From: CAVPUA01 sp963708805 | GTDB taxonomy: Bacteria; Actinomycetota; Actinomycetes; Mycobacteriales; Jatrophihabitantaceae | Reading direction: 5' to 3' | Assembly: GCA_963708805.1 (NCBI GenBank) | Contig: CAVPUA010000001.1 | Location: forward strand, 124,001 to 188,000 | Length of the DNA stretch: 64,000 bases | In this document: positions 8,555 through 17,487 of the stretch, piece after piece | Layout of the letters: each line of letters opens with the position of its first letter | How positions within the stretch are numbered: the stretch's first letter is position 1 | Made by a program: the position numbers and the translations under genes | Notes under the pieces: model-generated | What the model was told of the DNA's origin: nothing | Database searches by the model: none | Seen by the model: the letters and a program-made list of their open reading frames with translations, nothing else

Positions 8555-9208
8555 GTGACCAAGCCGTTGTCAAGCAGCGAGTGGAGGACCGTGTCACCGC
8601 AGCATCGAGAACCGCGTCCGATCGCGCGTCGCGACGAGCGTCATCACATCGCCCGGGCCCGGATTCTCGATGCGGCCCGGCAGCTCGCCGCCGAGCGCGG
8701 TTTGACCGGCTGGTCGATGAGCGAACTCGGTGCCGCTGTGGGCATGCGAGCGCCGTCGCTTTACGTCTACTTCAGCGGCAAGGACGCCATTTACGACGAG
8801 CTCTTCGCCCAAGGGTGTCGAGAGCTGCTGGACATCCTTGAGCGGGTGATCGAACAGGGCGCGCCGGCACCCGCACGGTTTCGGGCGGGGTCCCGGGCGT
8901 TCGTCGAGTTCGCCGTCGCCGACCCAGCCCGCTTACAGCTGCTGTTCCTGCGAGTAATACCGACCTTCGTCCCGTCCGCAGATTCCTATGCCCTAGCGAT
9001 TCAGATCACCGACCTGCTTGCCGAGAACCTCCGCCAGCTGGGCATCACTGACAGCGCGACCGTCGATCTCTGGACCGCGACCCTCACCGGCCTCGCGACA
9101 CAACAGGTGAGCAACGAGCCCGGCGGGCAACGCTGGGTACGACTAGTCGATCAAGCCACCGATGCGTTCCTCGCCGCCGCAAGGCCAGCTCGCTCCCCGG
9201 TGAAATAA
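8555..9208 (+). CDS. TetR/AcrR-family transcriptional regulator
   Basis: A 217-residue repressor starting at GTG 8555. The HTH is at about residues 30-75 (ARILDAARQLAAERG, MSELGAAVGMRAPSLYVYFSGKDAIYDELF). The C-terminal ligand domain carries LTGLATQQVSNEPGGQRWVRLVDQ, a segment shared nearly word for word with the TetR at 59138, so the two are paralogues with different HTH helices and different operators. It probably controls its own gene and the divergent mycothiol enzyme. Confidence 0.88.
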   Translation: MTKPLSSSEWRTVSPQHREPRPIARRDERHHIARARILDAARQLAAERGLTGWSMSELGAAVGMRAPSLYVYFSGKDAIYDELFAQGCRELLDILERVIEQGAPAPARFRAGSRAFVEFAVADPARLQLLFLRVIPTFVPSADSYALAIQITDLLAENLRQLGITDSATVDLWTATLTGLATQQVSNEPGGQRWVRLVDQATDAFLAAARPARSPVK

Positions 9209-9482
9209 GCAACAACAATTGGCCCTCAGTGACGCACCTATCAGGTCCATCTGCGCAGCGAACGCTGACAGCAGCCCGCGCGCCTATCGACGGTTTGGGG
9301 TGCGACGTCTTCGTTGGTGTGCGGGGCAACCGCTTGGGACTCATTGCGGTCGGCAAGGCCGTCATCACAGCGGTCGGCGATCGCCGAGCGTCGGTGACAT
9401 CGCCTTCCGCGCTATTTCGTTGCGGCAAGTCGCCGTTGAGTGTGACGGGGTGACGTCCTGCGCTGCGCTGGCTCGGCGTCGA

Positions 9483-10301
9483 CTACCGCAGTCCGGCCCG
9501 TGCGAATCCTTGGACGAAGAAGCGCTGGAACGCCAAAAACACAACGACGATCGGGACGACGTCAATCAGGGCGAAGGCCATGATCGCTCCGTAATCCGAG
9601 CCGAACTGACCCTGTAGGTAGAGCAGCCCGATGGGAAGGGTGAACAGTTGATTCTGTTTGAGCGCGATGAGCGGCCAGGCGAAGTCGTTCCACGACTGAA
9701 GCAACGACAAGAAGAACAGTACGGCTAGCAACGGTTTGGACATGGGCAGGACGATGCGGGTGAATACGCGCAGATGCCCGGCGCCGTCGATACGGGCCGC
9801 CTCGATGAGCTCGATGGGGATTGCCTGCATAAACTGGCGGGCCAGGAACAGCCCGAACGCCGACGCGGAGGTGGGCAGAATGACCGCCCAATACGTGCCG
9901 TAGAGATTCAGGGTCGTCACGAGCTTGAACAAAGCGACCATGATGACCTGGACGGGCAGCATCAGCGTGGCCAGGGCTACGCCGAACAGCACCTGTCGGC
10001 CGCGAAAGCGCAGCACGGCGAACGCGTAGCCGGCGCACACGTTGAGGGTCACCGTCAGCAGGGCCGTAACCAGCGAGATGGCCACGCTGTTGACGAACCA
10101 CTGACCCACCGGATAGCCGTCGAAGACGCGCCGGAAGTTGGCCGACGTGACGCCTCGCGGCCAGAGGCGGAAGGCGCCGCTGAACAGCTGCTGGCGTGAG
10201 GAGAGCGCGACGACGACCATCCAGTACAACGGCAGCAGGGTGATCAGGCAGATGATCACAACCACGACCAGCCGCAGGATGCGACGAACGGTAGCGCTCA
10301 T
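9483..10301 (-). CDS. Carbohydrate ABC transporter permease, MalG/UgpE type
   Basis: A 272-residue inner-membrane protein with about six transmembrane segments (the first is VVVIICLITLLPLYWMVVVAL). The cytoplasmic EAA loop that contacts the ATPase is clear: ELIEAARIDGAGHLRVFTRI (near residues 185-205). Start ATG at 10301 overlaps the upstream permease stop by four bases. It pairs with the MalF-type permease and the binding protein. No ATPase is present locally, so a shared ATPase (MsiK type, known in actinobacteria) is likely. Confidence 0.88.
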   Translation of the reverse strand: MSATVRRILRLVVVVIICLITLLPLYWMVVVALSSRQQLFSGAFRLWPRGVTSANFRRVFDGYPVGQWFVNSVAISLVTALLTVTLNVCAGYAFAVLRFRGRQVLFGVALATLMLPVQVIMVALFKLVTTLNLYGTYWAVILPTSASAFGLFLARQFMQAIPIELIEAARIDGAGHLRVFTRIVLPMSKPLLAVLFFLSLLQSWNDFAWPLIALKQNQLFTLPIGLLYLQGQFGSDYGAIMAFALIDVVPIVVVFLAFQRFFVQGFARAGLR

Positions 10302-11188
10302 GCGACGCTGTCGCGGTTGCGGCCCAGCTGCCAGCGCAGCGTCGTGAACAGGGCGGTGAAGACGAGCAGCACCATGCCGATCGCCGCCGCGTAACCCTGA
10401 TCCTGGGTGACGAAACCGGTGTCGTAGGCGTAGGTGACGAGTAACGACGTCGAGTCGCGCGGGCCGCCTCCGGTCAGCACGAAAATGATGTCGAAGGCCT
10501 GGAACGAATAGACGACGTTCAAGATGACGAGGAACAGCGAGGTGGGCCGCAGCAGCGGCACCGTGACGTAGCGAAAGCGCTGCCAAGCGTTGGCGCCGTC
10601 CAGTTGCGCGGCGTCGTGCAACGCGAGGTCGAGGCCCTGCAAGCCGGCCAGATACACCAGCATGTTGAACCCGAACCGCCACCAGAGCGTGGTGATCACC
10701 ACCGACGCGAACGCGGGAACAGACCCCGACTGCCAGTCGGCCCGCGGCAGATGCACCGAGGTCAGCAGCTCGTTGAGCAGGCCGGTGTTCTGGTTGAACA
10801 CCAGCGAACCGAGCGCGGCGGTCGCCACGCCGGACACCGCCATCGGCAGGATCAGGATGGACCGGAAGAGGCCACGAGCCGGCAGCGACCGGTTCACCAG
10901 CTGCGCCGCACCCAGCCCCAGTGACATCGAAGCGGGGGTGACCAGGGCGGTGAACAGCAGTGTGTTGCCGGTGGCCCGCCAGAAGGTGTGATCGGTGAAC
11001 AGGCGGCGGTAGTTGGCTGTGCCGGTGAAGTGACCGGCCCCGAAGCCGTTGGTGTGTTGAAAGCTGATGATCGCGGCGCTCACCAGCGGGTAGATGACGA
11101 ACAGGCCGAGCAGGGCCAGGTTCGGCAACGCGAACAGGTAGCCCGCCGCGGCTTCGCGCCGACGTCCGGTGCGTCGGACGGATGTCAC
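10298..11188 (-). CDS. Carbohydrate ABC transporter permease, MalF/UgpA type
   Basis: A 296-residue permease with six predicted membrane spans (AGYLFALPNLALLGLFVIYPLV first). The EAA loop reads ALHDAAQLDGANAWQRFRYV around residues 205-225. It overlaps by four bases both the binding-protein stop upstream and the MalG-type start downstream, giving a tight three-gene operon transcribed leftward. Confidence 0.88.
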   Translation of the reverse strand: MTSVRRTGRRREAAAGYLFALPNLALLGLFVIYPLVSAAIISFQHTNGFGAGHFTGTANYRRLFTDHTFWRATGNTLLFTALVTPASMSLGLGAAQLVNRSLPARGLFRSILILPMAVSGVATAALGSLVFNQNTGLLNELLTSVHLPRADWQSGSVPAFASVVITTLWWRFGFNMLVYLAGLQGLDLALHDAAQLDGANAWQRFRYVTVPLLRPTSLFLVILNVVYSFQAFDIIFVLTGGGPRDSTSLLVTYAYDTGFVTQDQGYAAAIGMVLLVFTALFTTLRWQLGRNRDSVA

Positions 11189-12483
11189 TGCTTGAGGGCT
11201 GTCGCGATGCCGCTGTTGAGGTTGGCGATCGTGGCCGCTGTGCTCTGGCCGCCGACGAAGGCCTGCTCGAGTTCGTTCTTCAGCACGGTGATGATCTTGA
11301 GCATCGACGGCGAGGCGACCTGAGCCGCATCCTGCGGCTGCACCGTGCTGGCCTGGCCGGTGAAGAAGGGCGTCAGCTCGGGGCGCACGGCGTATTTCAG
11401 TCCGCCGCTGACGAGGTCGGTGCGGGTAGGCAGCAACGATGCGCCGACACAGAAGTCGTGCATCGGCTGTTGCTGCGTCAGGTAGTCGAGGAACGCCGCG
11501 ACCTTGGCCGGTTGCTTGGTGCCGACGGTGGCCACCACGGCGTTGCCGCCGAAGTCGCTGGCCGCGCGATCGTTGCGCGGGGCGAAGGTCGCCCCCCAGT
11601 TGAACGTGGCGGTGGTCTTGGCGTCGGGCAGGAGAAAGCCGCCCTCGAACGCCATCGCAGCGGTCTGCCCGAACCAGATGTCCTGGGCCAGCGAGGTCGA
11701 CTTCACCGAGCTGTTCGGCGGGACGAACTTCTGGGCGAACATGTCTTTGGTGTAGTCGATCGCCGCCCGGGCCGCGTCGGAGTCGATGGCCGGCGCGGTG
11801 AGCGCCTCGTCGAGGAATCGGCCGTTGGATTCAAACAGCCAGGACAGCCAGCGAGTGACTCCGTTGCCCTGCCAGTTCACGACCATCGGGTACTTGGTGT
11901 CGGGCAGCTTGGCCCGCAGCGTGGTGGCGACCTGGGTCAACTCCTCCCAGGTCCAGGCCGTGTCCAGCGTCGTCGGGACGTTGGTGATGCCGGCTGAGTC
12001 GAGCAGGTCCTTGTTGTAGAGGATCACCGAGGTGTCGGTGTGGTGCGGGACGCCGACCGGCGCGCCCTTGCTCTGCACGGCTGCCCATGCGGTCGGCGTG
12101 AACCGGCTGGCAAAGCCCGAGGGCAGGTGCGGCGTGAGGTTGAGCAGTTGGCCGCTGCCGGCGTAGGAGCCCAGCGTGTAGTAAGGCACGCGGAAAATGT
12201 CGGGCGCATTCTTGGCCTGGATCTGCGCGTCCAGGTCGGAAAACATCTGGGCGTAGGGAACCGCGTTCAGGGTTACGGGGAAGCCGCCCTTCGTCTTCTT
12301 GAAGTTGGCGATCACCGATCGGAATCCGGCCAGCTCGGCGTCGGTGCCCCACGTGGTGAAAGTAATGCCTTCGCTGGAAGCCGACGAACCCTTGCTGGCT
12401 CCGCCGAAGCCGCACGCGGCGGCGAACGGCACCAGCGTCGCCGCGCCGGCGACGGTCAGAAAGTGGCGGCGTGAGACGGCCAT
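11185..12483 (-). CDS. Extracellular sugar-binding lipoprotein (family 1)
   Basis: A 432-residue solute-binding protein. ATG 12483 starts MAVSRRHFLTVAGAATLVP; the twin-arginine motif SRRHFL and a lipobox ending at Cys (FAAAC) about residue 25 suggest export by Tat and lipid anchoring. The mature part has the ITFTTWGTDAELAGF start and the tryptophan-rich C-lobe (NWGATFAPRNDRAASDFGGNAVV) of family-1 binding proteins. First gene of the permease operon; the sugar is not identifiable from sequence. The 193-bp gap to the divergent DeoR regulator is AT-richer and holds loose inverted repeats around GCATATACGTGC, a plausible control region. Confidence 0.87.
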   Translation of the reverse strand: MAVSRRHFLTVAGAATLVPFAAACGFGGASKGSSASSEGITFTTWGTDAELAGFRSVIANFKKTKGGFPVTLNAVPYAQMFSDLDAQIQAKNAPDIFRVPYYTLGSYAGSGQLLNLTPHLPSGFASRFTPTAWAAVQSKGAPVGVPHHTDTSVILYNKDLLDSAGITNVPTTLDTAWTWEELTQVATTLRAKLPDTKYPMVVNWQGNGVTRWLSWLFESNGRFLDEALTAPAIDSDAARAAIDYTKDMFAQKFVPPNSSVKSTSLAQDIWFGQTAAMAFEGGFLLPDAKTTATFNWGATFAPRNDRAASDFGGNAVVATVGTKQPAKVAAFLDYLTQQQPMHDFCVGASLLPTRTDLVSGGLKYAVRPELTPFFTGQASTVQPQDAAQVASPSMLKIITVLKNELEQAFVGGQSTAATIANLNSGIATALKQ

Positions 12484-12676
12484 GGTTGTCCCCAAGAGGT
12501 GAGTCGACAGGTGAGGGTTCGCGGTTGACCCCGCGCTCGGGCGGGTGATCACCGCTTGAGCAATGAGAAGCATATACGTGCACGACCGGGCATCGTCGAG
12601 CATTATGCTGCAATAAGCCGAGCGGGTGGGGTGTCGTCATGACAGCGATTGGACCGATCCGGCAGGCTGGCGCGCG

Positions 12677-13424
12677 ATGTTGATCCCCGATCGTCGCCGC
12701 GCGCTGTTGGCGCAGGTTCGCCGTACCGGCAGTGCCTCGATCGAGCAGCTTGGTGGCCTCGCTCGGCGTGAGTGCCTGGACCGTTCGTCGTGATCTTGCT
12801 TTTCTCGAGGGTGAGGGGTCGCTGGTCCGCACCCGAGGCGGCGCGCTGGCCACGGCCACCTCGGCGCCGACACCGGTCGCAGCACCACCGACCGACGCCA
12901 AGTCACGCATCGGGCGGACCGCGGCCGGACTGATTGACGACGGCAGCACCATCCTGCTGCTCGGCGGTAGCACCACCGCCGCAGTGCTGCCCATCATCCG
13001 CGATCGGAGTTTGACTGTTGTCACCAACGGCCTGGACGTGGCGCTGCACCTCCGGGACGCCCCCGACATCACGCTGGTCGTACTAGGGGGCTACCTGCAC
13101 CGCGATCAGATGACGCTGCTCGGACCAATGACGGATGCGGCGATGGGTGATCTGCACGTCGACGCGATTATCGCCGGGGCGTGGGGCGTCGACGTCGAAC
13201 CCGGCGTCACCGGCAACAAGATCGTCCAGGCCGGCCCGCACCACGCCATGCTCAATCACGCTGACCGGCTGATCGTCGTTGCCGACGCCAGCAAACTGGG
13301 CCGCCGGGGCACCACCGTCTTCGCCCCAATCGAACGAGTGGACGTGCTGGTCACAGACACCGACGCGGCGAGCGACGTGGTGGGGCGCGTTCGTCAGCGC
13401 GGAGTGGACGTGTTGATCGTCTGA
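12677..13424 (+). pseudogene. DeoR/GlpR-family sugar regulator with a frameshift
   Basis: ATG 12677 opens MLIPDRRRALLAQVRRTGSA, the start of a DeoR HTH. That frame terminates early, while the frame holding ASLGVSAWTVRRDLAFLEGEG (the second half of the HTH) continues to 13424. One extra base near 12750-12756 (CTTGGTGG) separates them. The sensor domain is complete: RTRGGA, GGSTTAAVLP, TVVTNGLDVALHL, GGYLH and VVADASKLGR are the DeoR phosphosugar-binding elements. Repaired length is about 249 residues. It is divergent from the sugar ABC operon and is its likely repressor. Confidence 0.8.
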
Positions 13425-13427
13425 CCT

Positions 13428-13548
13428 TCAGAAGACGGATGGCAGGCGCAGCAGATCGGCCATCCGCCGCTTGCTAGTGCCGTGGGCCATCGCGCGCCAG
13501 CAGTTGACCGCGTCGGCCAGTCATTCTTGCCAGGCGGCGAGCATGGGT
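13428..13548 (-). pseudogene. Short gene fossil with internal stop
   Basis: Minus-strand frame from ATG 13548 reads MLAAWQE, then TGA, then 30 coding-like residues (including AMAHGTSKRRMADLLRL) and TGA. The Lys/Arg-rich end looks like a real C-terminus, but the family is not recognisable. Could be chance. Confidence 0.25.
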
Positions 13549-13911
13549 GGTGGTCCAGCTTTGTCCCACAATGACAAGGTGACTCCCGCGCCCGAACTGC
13601 CGTCGCTGCTACTGCGTAACAGGTCCGAGCTTGACGAGATGTTGAGGTCGATAGTGGCCTGTAACGCGGTCGGGGCACTGGGTGCTGTGTCCAGCGTGCG
13701 GTCGGTGCGCGACCTGGCTGCCGATGTTTGGACACCCCTCGCTGACAGCCGCCCGGATGGCTGTTCGGCCCGGTCTGGACGGTGCTGTACAGCACGATGG
13801 GGATCTCGCTGGCCGCAGTGCGCCGCACGCCCCGCGATGCGGCGGAAGACTCGAGTCCGCAGTGACGTCCGCCTGTTTAAGACGCCGACTTCCGGCCCGG
13901 CCCGTGATGCC

Positions 13912-13990
13912 TACTGATTCATCTGTTCGGGTGCCGGCCGAAGTTCGCGCGCCCAGAACGACGGCTCTGGGCGCAACCATCGCGGCATTT
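13912..13990 (+). repeat. Downstream element with hairpin (copy A)
   Basis: Begins with TACTGATTCATCTG. A perfect 9-bp stem (GCGCCCAGA at 13949-13957, TCTGGGCGC at 13966-13974) encloses the 8-base loop ACGACGGC, followed by AACCATCGCGGC. Copy B at 25262 has the same layout, loop and flank but a different, still complementary, stem. Confidence 0.6.
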
Positions 13991-14184
13991 CCTTGCGTGC
14001 GCGGCGTTGGATGTGTGCGGCGCGGTGATCTCGCTGCCAGCTGTCAGCTGTCCGCCGACCGGTCGACAGAAGATCAGCCACCACGTCCGCCAATCGGCGG
14101 GGTCCGCGTAGCCCCTCGAGCCCGAACTATTGATCCCGCAGGGCCCGAACGGCGGGACCCGACCTCAGAGATTGGAACACCAAC

Positions 14185-14547
14185 ATGGACCGACGCTGGA
14201 AACGCGCCCTCACAGTTGCCGGGGCAACAGCCAGCTTCGCCGCTCTCGCTGTCATACCGGGTATGGCTAGTGCCAACGCGGCTACCCCCGACGCCCACCG
14301 TCACGTGGATCCGATCTGCCACTCCCGCGTCGAGGAGCAATGGATCGGGTCGACCTTCGAGTACCGGGTAGCCGCATCGTGCAGCGTCATCCCCGCCAAT
14401 ACTGAGGCTCGCGGCGTGCTCAACGCGAAGTGGTACCCGGACAAGCAGACGGAGTGGTTCACGACGACCAACAAGACCTACTACTCGCCTTGGGGAGTGT
14501 CGCCCTGGGCCGAACCCACGAGTCGCGTCGACTACCAATCGACCTGA
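14185..14547 (+). CDS. Small secreted protein of unknown function
   Basis: A 120-residue protein with a clear signal peptide: positively charged MDRRWKRAL, a hydrophobic core to about residue 28 and a likely cleavage after ASA or ANA. The mature 90 residues contain two cysteines (PICHSRVEEQW and ASCSVIP) that could form one disulfide, and a Trp/Tyr-rich end (KTYYSPWGVSPWAEP). No family is recognised. It is followed by a strong hairpin terminator and stands alone. Confidence 0.7.
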   Translation: MDRRWKRALTVAGATASFAALAVIPGMASANAATPDAHRHVDPICHSRVEEQWIGSTFEYRVAASCSVIPANTEARGVLNAKWYPDKQTEWFTTTNKTYYSPWGVSPWAEPTSRVDYQST

Positions 14548-14572
14548 CACCCGCACCCCTGACACTCAGGGT

Positions 14573-14606
14573 CGAGCGGCTGGAACCACTATGTTCCAGC
14601 CGCTCG
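14573..14606 (+). terminator. Rho-independent-like terminator hairpin
   Basis: A perfect 14-bp stem (CGAGCGGCTGGAAC and its complement) with a six-base loop, 25 bases after the stop of the secreted-protein gene. No U-tract follows, as is common in high-GC actinobacteria. Confidence 0.7.
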
Positions 14607-15061
14607 CATGGGAGTTCGGTTCGGTTCTGCGGCCGCTGCCGAGAGCTCTACCAGGGGCGAAGCGGCGTACGGGCACGCTGGGCCGATCCGCACGTGCCGC
14701 AATGCGTTGCTGGAGACTCATCGGGTGATCGCCGCGAGAGCTGATTTGTATCTGCTGTCCACTGACGAAGGTGAACTGACCGCCGCGATGGAAACTCCGT
14801 GCCGCTTGCTTCTCGTGTCCACGGATGCTGCCGCAGGGATCGGACCGGACTCTGGGAGTACTGATTTCCACCCAGTCCGGTGCAGCTCTGGAGCCTGGAT
14901 CGGAACCGCCGAGTCGTTCACGCGGCGATCCGAGTGTTTCTCCCTGACCGAAACCTCCGTCGGGCACGAGCAAATCCCCGGTTCAGCGCGCGGCCAGCGG
15001 CATGAGCGGACACGCACTGCCCTTCGTCACCGGCGCTTGCAGACCATGGTGAGCGGCTTAG
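14607..15061. other. Gene-free region, nothing recognised
   Basis: Open frames exist on both strands but none has a ribosome site, consistent codon bias or a recognisable domain. Composition is slightly less GC-rich than its neighbours. I see no repeat or RNA gene here. Confidence 0.35.
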
Positions 15062-15586
15062 TCAGTGAAGCTTCGCGACGACCGTGCCGCCTAAAGGAAC
15101 CAGATCGGATGGTGGACACGCACACAGCGCGTCCCAGCGGTCGCCTATGACCACGCTGCGCCACAGGGACGCGTTGTTGGTCGCCACCTTGTCGCGCACG
15201 CCGTTGTTGGGGAAGGTCTCAATGACGATCACGTCCGCGTTGGCGCGGTTGCAGTAGTCCTGCCGCGCAATACTGTCGTTCTCTCCCGTGGCGACACTGA
15301 CGCAGTTCAACTTTGCTTCGAGGGCGGCGATCGATGGTCCGGCTCCTGGCGCGATCGAGGTATCAATCTGGGTCGGCGTTGCAGTCGAGGATGCGGTCTT
15401 AGGCGGCAGCAGAACCGTCGTGTTGTAGACCGAGTGAGGCGACCCGATCACAAGGGCGTGGTCGGGTGATGCGCCGTTTCCGGAGTCACTCGCCGAGGCG
15501 CATCCTGCTACCGATAGACCTCCTAAAACCGCCAGGGCAACGCAGCTGACGACTCGTCGAAGCCTGAGGGCGAGATCCAGGATCAC
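15062..15586 (-). CDS. Putative lipoprotein of unknown function
   Basis: A 174-residue protein. The N-terminus has a basic start (LRLRR), a hydrophobic stretch (VVSCVALAVLGGLSVAGC) and a lipobox LSVAGC at about residues 24-29, so it is probably a membrane-anchored lipoprotein. A Ser/Thr/Pro-rich linker follows. The C-terminal part has four cysteines (NCVSV, DYCN, CAC) that may form disulfides, around ADVIVIETFPNNGVRD. No family recognised. Confidence 0.65.
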   Translation of the reverse strand: MILDLALRLRRVVSCVALAVLGGLSVAGCASASDSGNGASPDHALVIGSPHSVYNTTVLLPPKTASSTATPTQIDTSIAPGAGPSIAALEAKLNCVSVATGENDSIARQDYCNRANADVIVIETFPNNGVRDKVATNNASLWRSVVIGDRWDALCACPPSDLVPLGGTVVAKLH

Positions 15587-15642
15587 ACGCGGACTTTACG
15601 TGAGGCGGGCGTGATTTCCAAGACTCAAGATCCGCAACTCGG

Positions 15643-15725
15643 CATGTCCGGGCGACTTTTGGACGCCCTAACGATCAGTCTGGGCGCCCATCGCCGGCGC
15701 TCGCGGCGTGCCTAGCGACGGTTAG
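15643..15725 (+). repeat. 84-bp dispersed repeat, copy 1
   Basis: From CATGTCCGGGCGAC to ACGGTTAG. Nearly identical over its first 26 bases to copy 2 at 49315-49398, and closely similar throughout. It contains a GGGCG/CGCCC hairpin and ends with a GACGGTTAG box. It lies just downstream of a leftward gene, as copy 2 does. Confidence 0.75.
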
Positions 15726-15800
15726 TACGCCCTGCACACGCCGAGATGTCCTGCCGACCTAGCGGGCGACAGGACATCTCGATCAGCGGTCGACTATTTG

Positions 15801-16514
15801 TCAAAGCGCGACGGTAGCGAGTGGAGCATCGATGGATGATTCCGAGATTGGTGTGCCGCGGCGCAGCAGGACGATGCTCGTCACGAGCGTCCACAGCGGG
15901 GCGATGAGGAACGCGATCGCGCCCAGCGGACCGGCCAGCGCCAGCACGCCGAGCACCAGTGCAGACCAGCCGAGCCAGACGGGGAGGGCGCGAGTCCGCA
16001 AGATCGCCGCCGCGGTGGCGAGCAGGAAGATCGCCAGTCCGGCAATGGTCGGGAAGAAGTCGTCCTGGTCGAGGTAGTTGAGGGTCTGCGCGACGTCGGC
16101 CTGCCGGTGATGCGCGGCGTCGACCAAGCCGAACTGGACGACGACCTGTAGCAGCAGACCGCCGAGATAGATCGCGGTGCCGATGCCCGCGACCGAGCAC
16201 AGGTTGCGCCCACGCGCTTCGGCCGACGTCAGCGCGTTGCGCAAGACACCGGCGAAGAAGGCGAATCCGATGGCCCCGAGCGCGACGGCGAACGCACCCA
16301 TCAAGCCCTGGTTGTAGTGCGCGTGGTAGTAGTCGACGATCTTGGCGGGGTTGGCGTTGACGTCGAAGTCCTTGCCGCCGAAGACGATGAAGCCGAGGGC
16401 GAAGAAAATCGTCGAGGACGATGCCGAGGCCGCCCAGCCAACGTCCGGCGCGGGACGCCGAAGCAGCATCGGGCGGTTCGCGCTCCGCGGCATCGAGAGG
16501 GTGTAGTCGCTCAT
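15801..16514 (-). CDS. Integral membrane protein of unknown function
   Basis: A 237-residue protein with about six hydrophobic segments (SSSTIFFALGFIVFGG, LMGAFAVALGAIGFAFFAG, GIGTAIYLGGLLLQVVVQ, TIAGLAIFLLATAAAILR, WLGWSALVLGVLALAGPLGAIAFL and the last one LVTSIVLL). The first loop holds NPAKIVDYYHAHYNQ, a pattern seen in actinobacterial hypothetical membrane proteins. Start ATG 16514 has AAGGACC just upstream on its strand. Function unknown. Confidence 0.75.
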   Translation of the reverse strand: MSDYTLSMPRSANRPMLLRRPAPDVGWAASASSSTIFFALGFIVFGGKDFDVNANPAKIVDYYHAHYNQGLMGAFAVALGAIGFAFFAGVLRNALTSAEARGRNLCSVAGIGTAIYLGGLLLQVVVQFGLVDAAHHRQADVAQTLNYLDQDDFFPTIAGLAIFLLATAAAILRTRALPVWLGWSALVLGVLALAGPLGAIAFLIAPLWTLVTSIVLLRRGTPISESSIDAPLATVAL

Positions 16515-16635
16515 GATGTGGTCCTTCCAGTTCGAGTGGGATCGGACTGAAAGCTAGGGGCGCCGGACTGGTTAGAGCGTCCGGCCTGAGGACGATCTTG
16601 ATGCTCACGCGTCGTCCTCGCGGAGGACGCGGCAG

Positions 16636-17331
16636 TCAGGATGGCGAGCGGGTGACGAAGCCGGTTTCGTAGGCCACCACGACGGCCTGGACGCGATCGC
16701 GCAGTCCGAGCTTGGCCAGGATGCGAGCCACATGCGTCTTGACGGTGGTCTCGGCGACGACGAGCTCGCCGGCGATCTCGGCGTTGGACAGACCACGGGC
16801 GATCAACCGCAGCACCTCGAGCTCGCGCATCGGTCAGGCTGAGAGCGCGGGCGGAGTACCGGCCGGTGCGGCGGGAACGGTGATGGCGGCGAACTGCTCG
16901 ACGAGGCGGCGGGTGATCGAAGGCTCGATCAACGCATCGCCGTTCGCCGCGGCGCGCACCGCTGAGACGAGTCGAGCGGCGGGCGCGTCCTTGAGCAGGA
17001 ATCCGTACGCGCCCGACCGCAGCGCGCGCACCACGTATTCGTTCTGGTCGAACGTCGTGAGCACGACGACATGCGGCGGGTCGTCCAGCGTCATGAGGTG
17101 TTCGGTGGCGGCCAGTCCGTCCAGGCGTGGCATGCGGATGTCCATGAGGATGACGTCCGGACGCAGCTCGCGGGCCAACGACACTGCTTCGACACCGTCC
17201 TCGGCCTCGCCGACCACCTCGATGCCGGACTCGGATTCGAGGATCACGCGAAAACCGGCGCGCAGCAGTCGCTGGTCGTCGGCGATGAGCACTCGGATCG
17301 GCTCGGGCACGTACTCATTCTGTCCTGTCAT
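16636..17331 (-). pseudogene. NarL/FixJ-family response regulator interrupted by an in-frame stop
   Basis: ATG 17331 opens a receiver domain (IRVLIADDQRLLRAGF; phospho-acceptor in VILMDIRMP; the late LTTF and LLKDAP motifs). TGA at 16834-16836 falls at the start of the LuxR-type HTH. The same frame then continues RELEVLRLIARGLSNAEIA and TTVKTHVARILAKL to 16636. The expected SALTDREL would be restored by inserting one C and deleting one G, so two compensating indels produce the stop. Repaired length is 231 residues. Divergent from a kinase-like gene. Confidence 0.8.
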
Positions 17332-17487
17332 CCCTGAGGATGACGGATCCTGGCGCGAAATCGTCCTTGACGCGGACGCGCAGTACGGGTCGTGAGTCCT
17401 AGTTTGGCCAGATCGCGGTGGCGCAACCGATCTTGTGCCAGACCCGCGATCGGCCGCAGGATGAGCCCCAGCAGCTGAGGAGCGCCC

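Larger units (their letters stand above)
13425..14184. other. Gene-poor region with apparent gene debris
   Basis: No intact gene found. A minus-strand fossil sits at 13428-13548. The middle (13560-13900) is GC-rich with several short open frames but no recognisable family. At 13912-13990 lies a copy of the downstream element, including a 9-bp-stem hairpin. The right end leads into the secreted-protein gene at 14185. Confidence 0.4.

Noticed and set aside
14608..15150. Plus-strand open frame of 180 codons
   Set aside because: No ribosome site, mixed codon bias and no domain; it overlaps the lipoprotein gene on the other strand.
15712..16608. Minus-strand open frame overlapping the membrane-protein gene
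   Set aside because: Arg/Pro-rich shadow of the six-span protein in the neighbouring frame.
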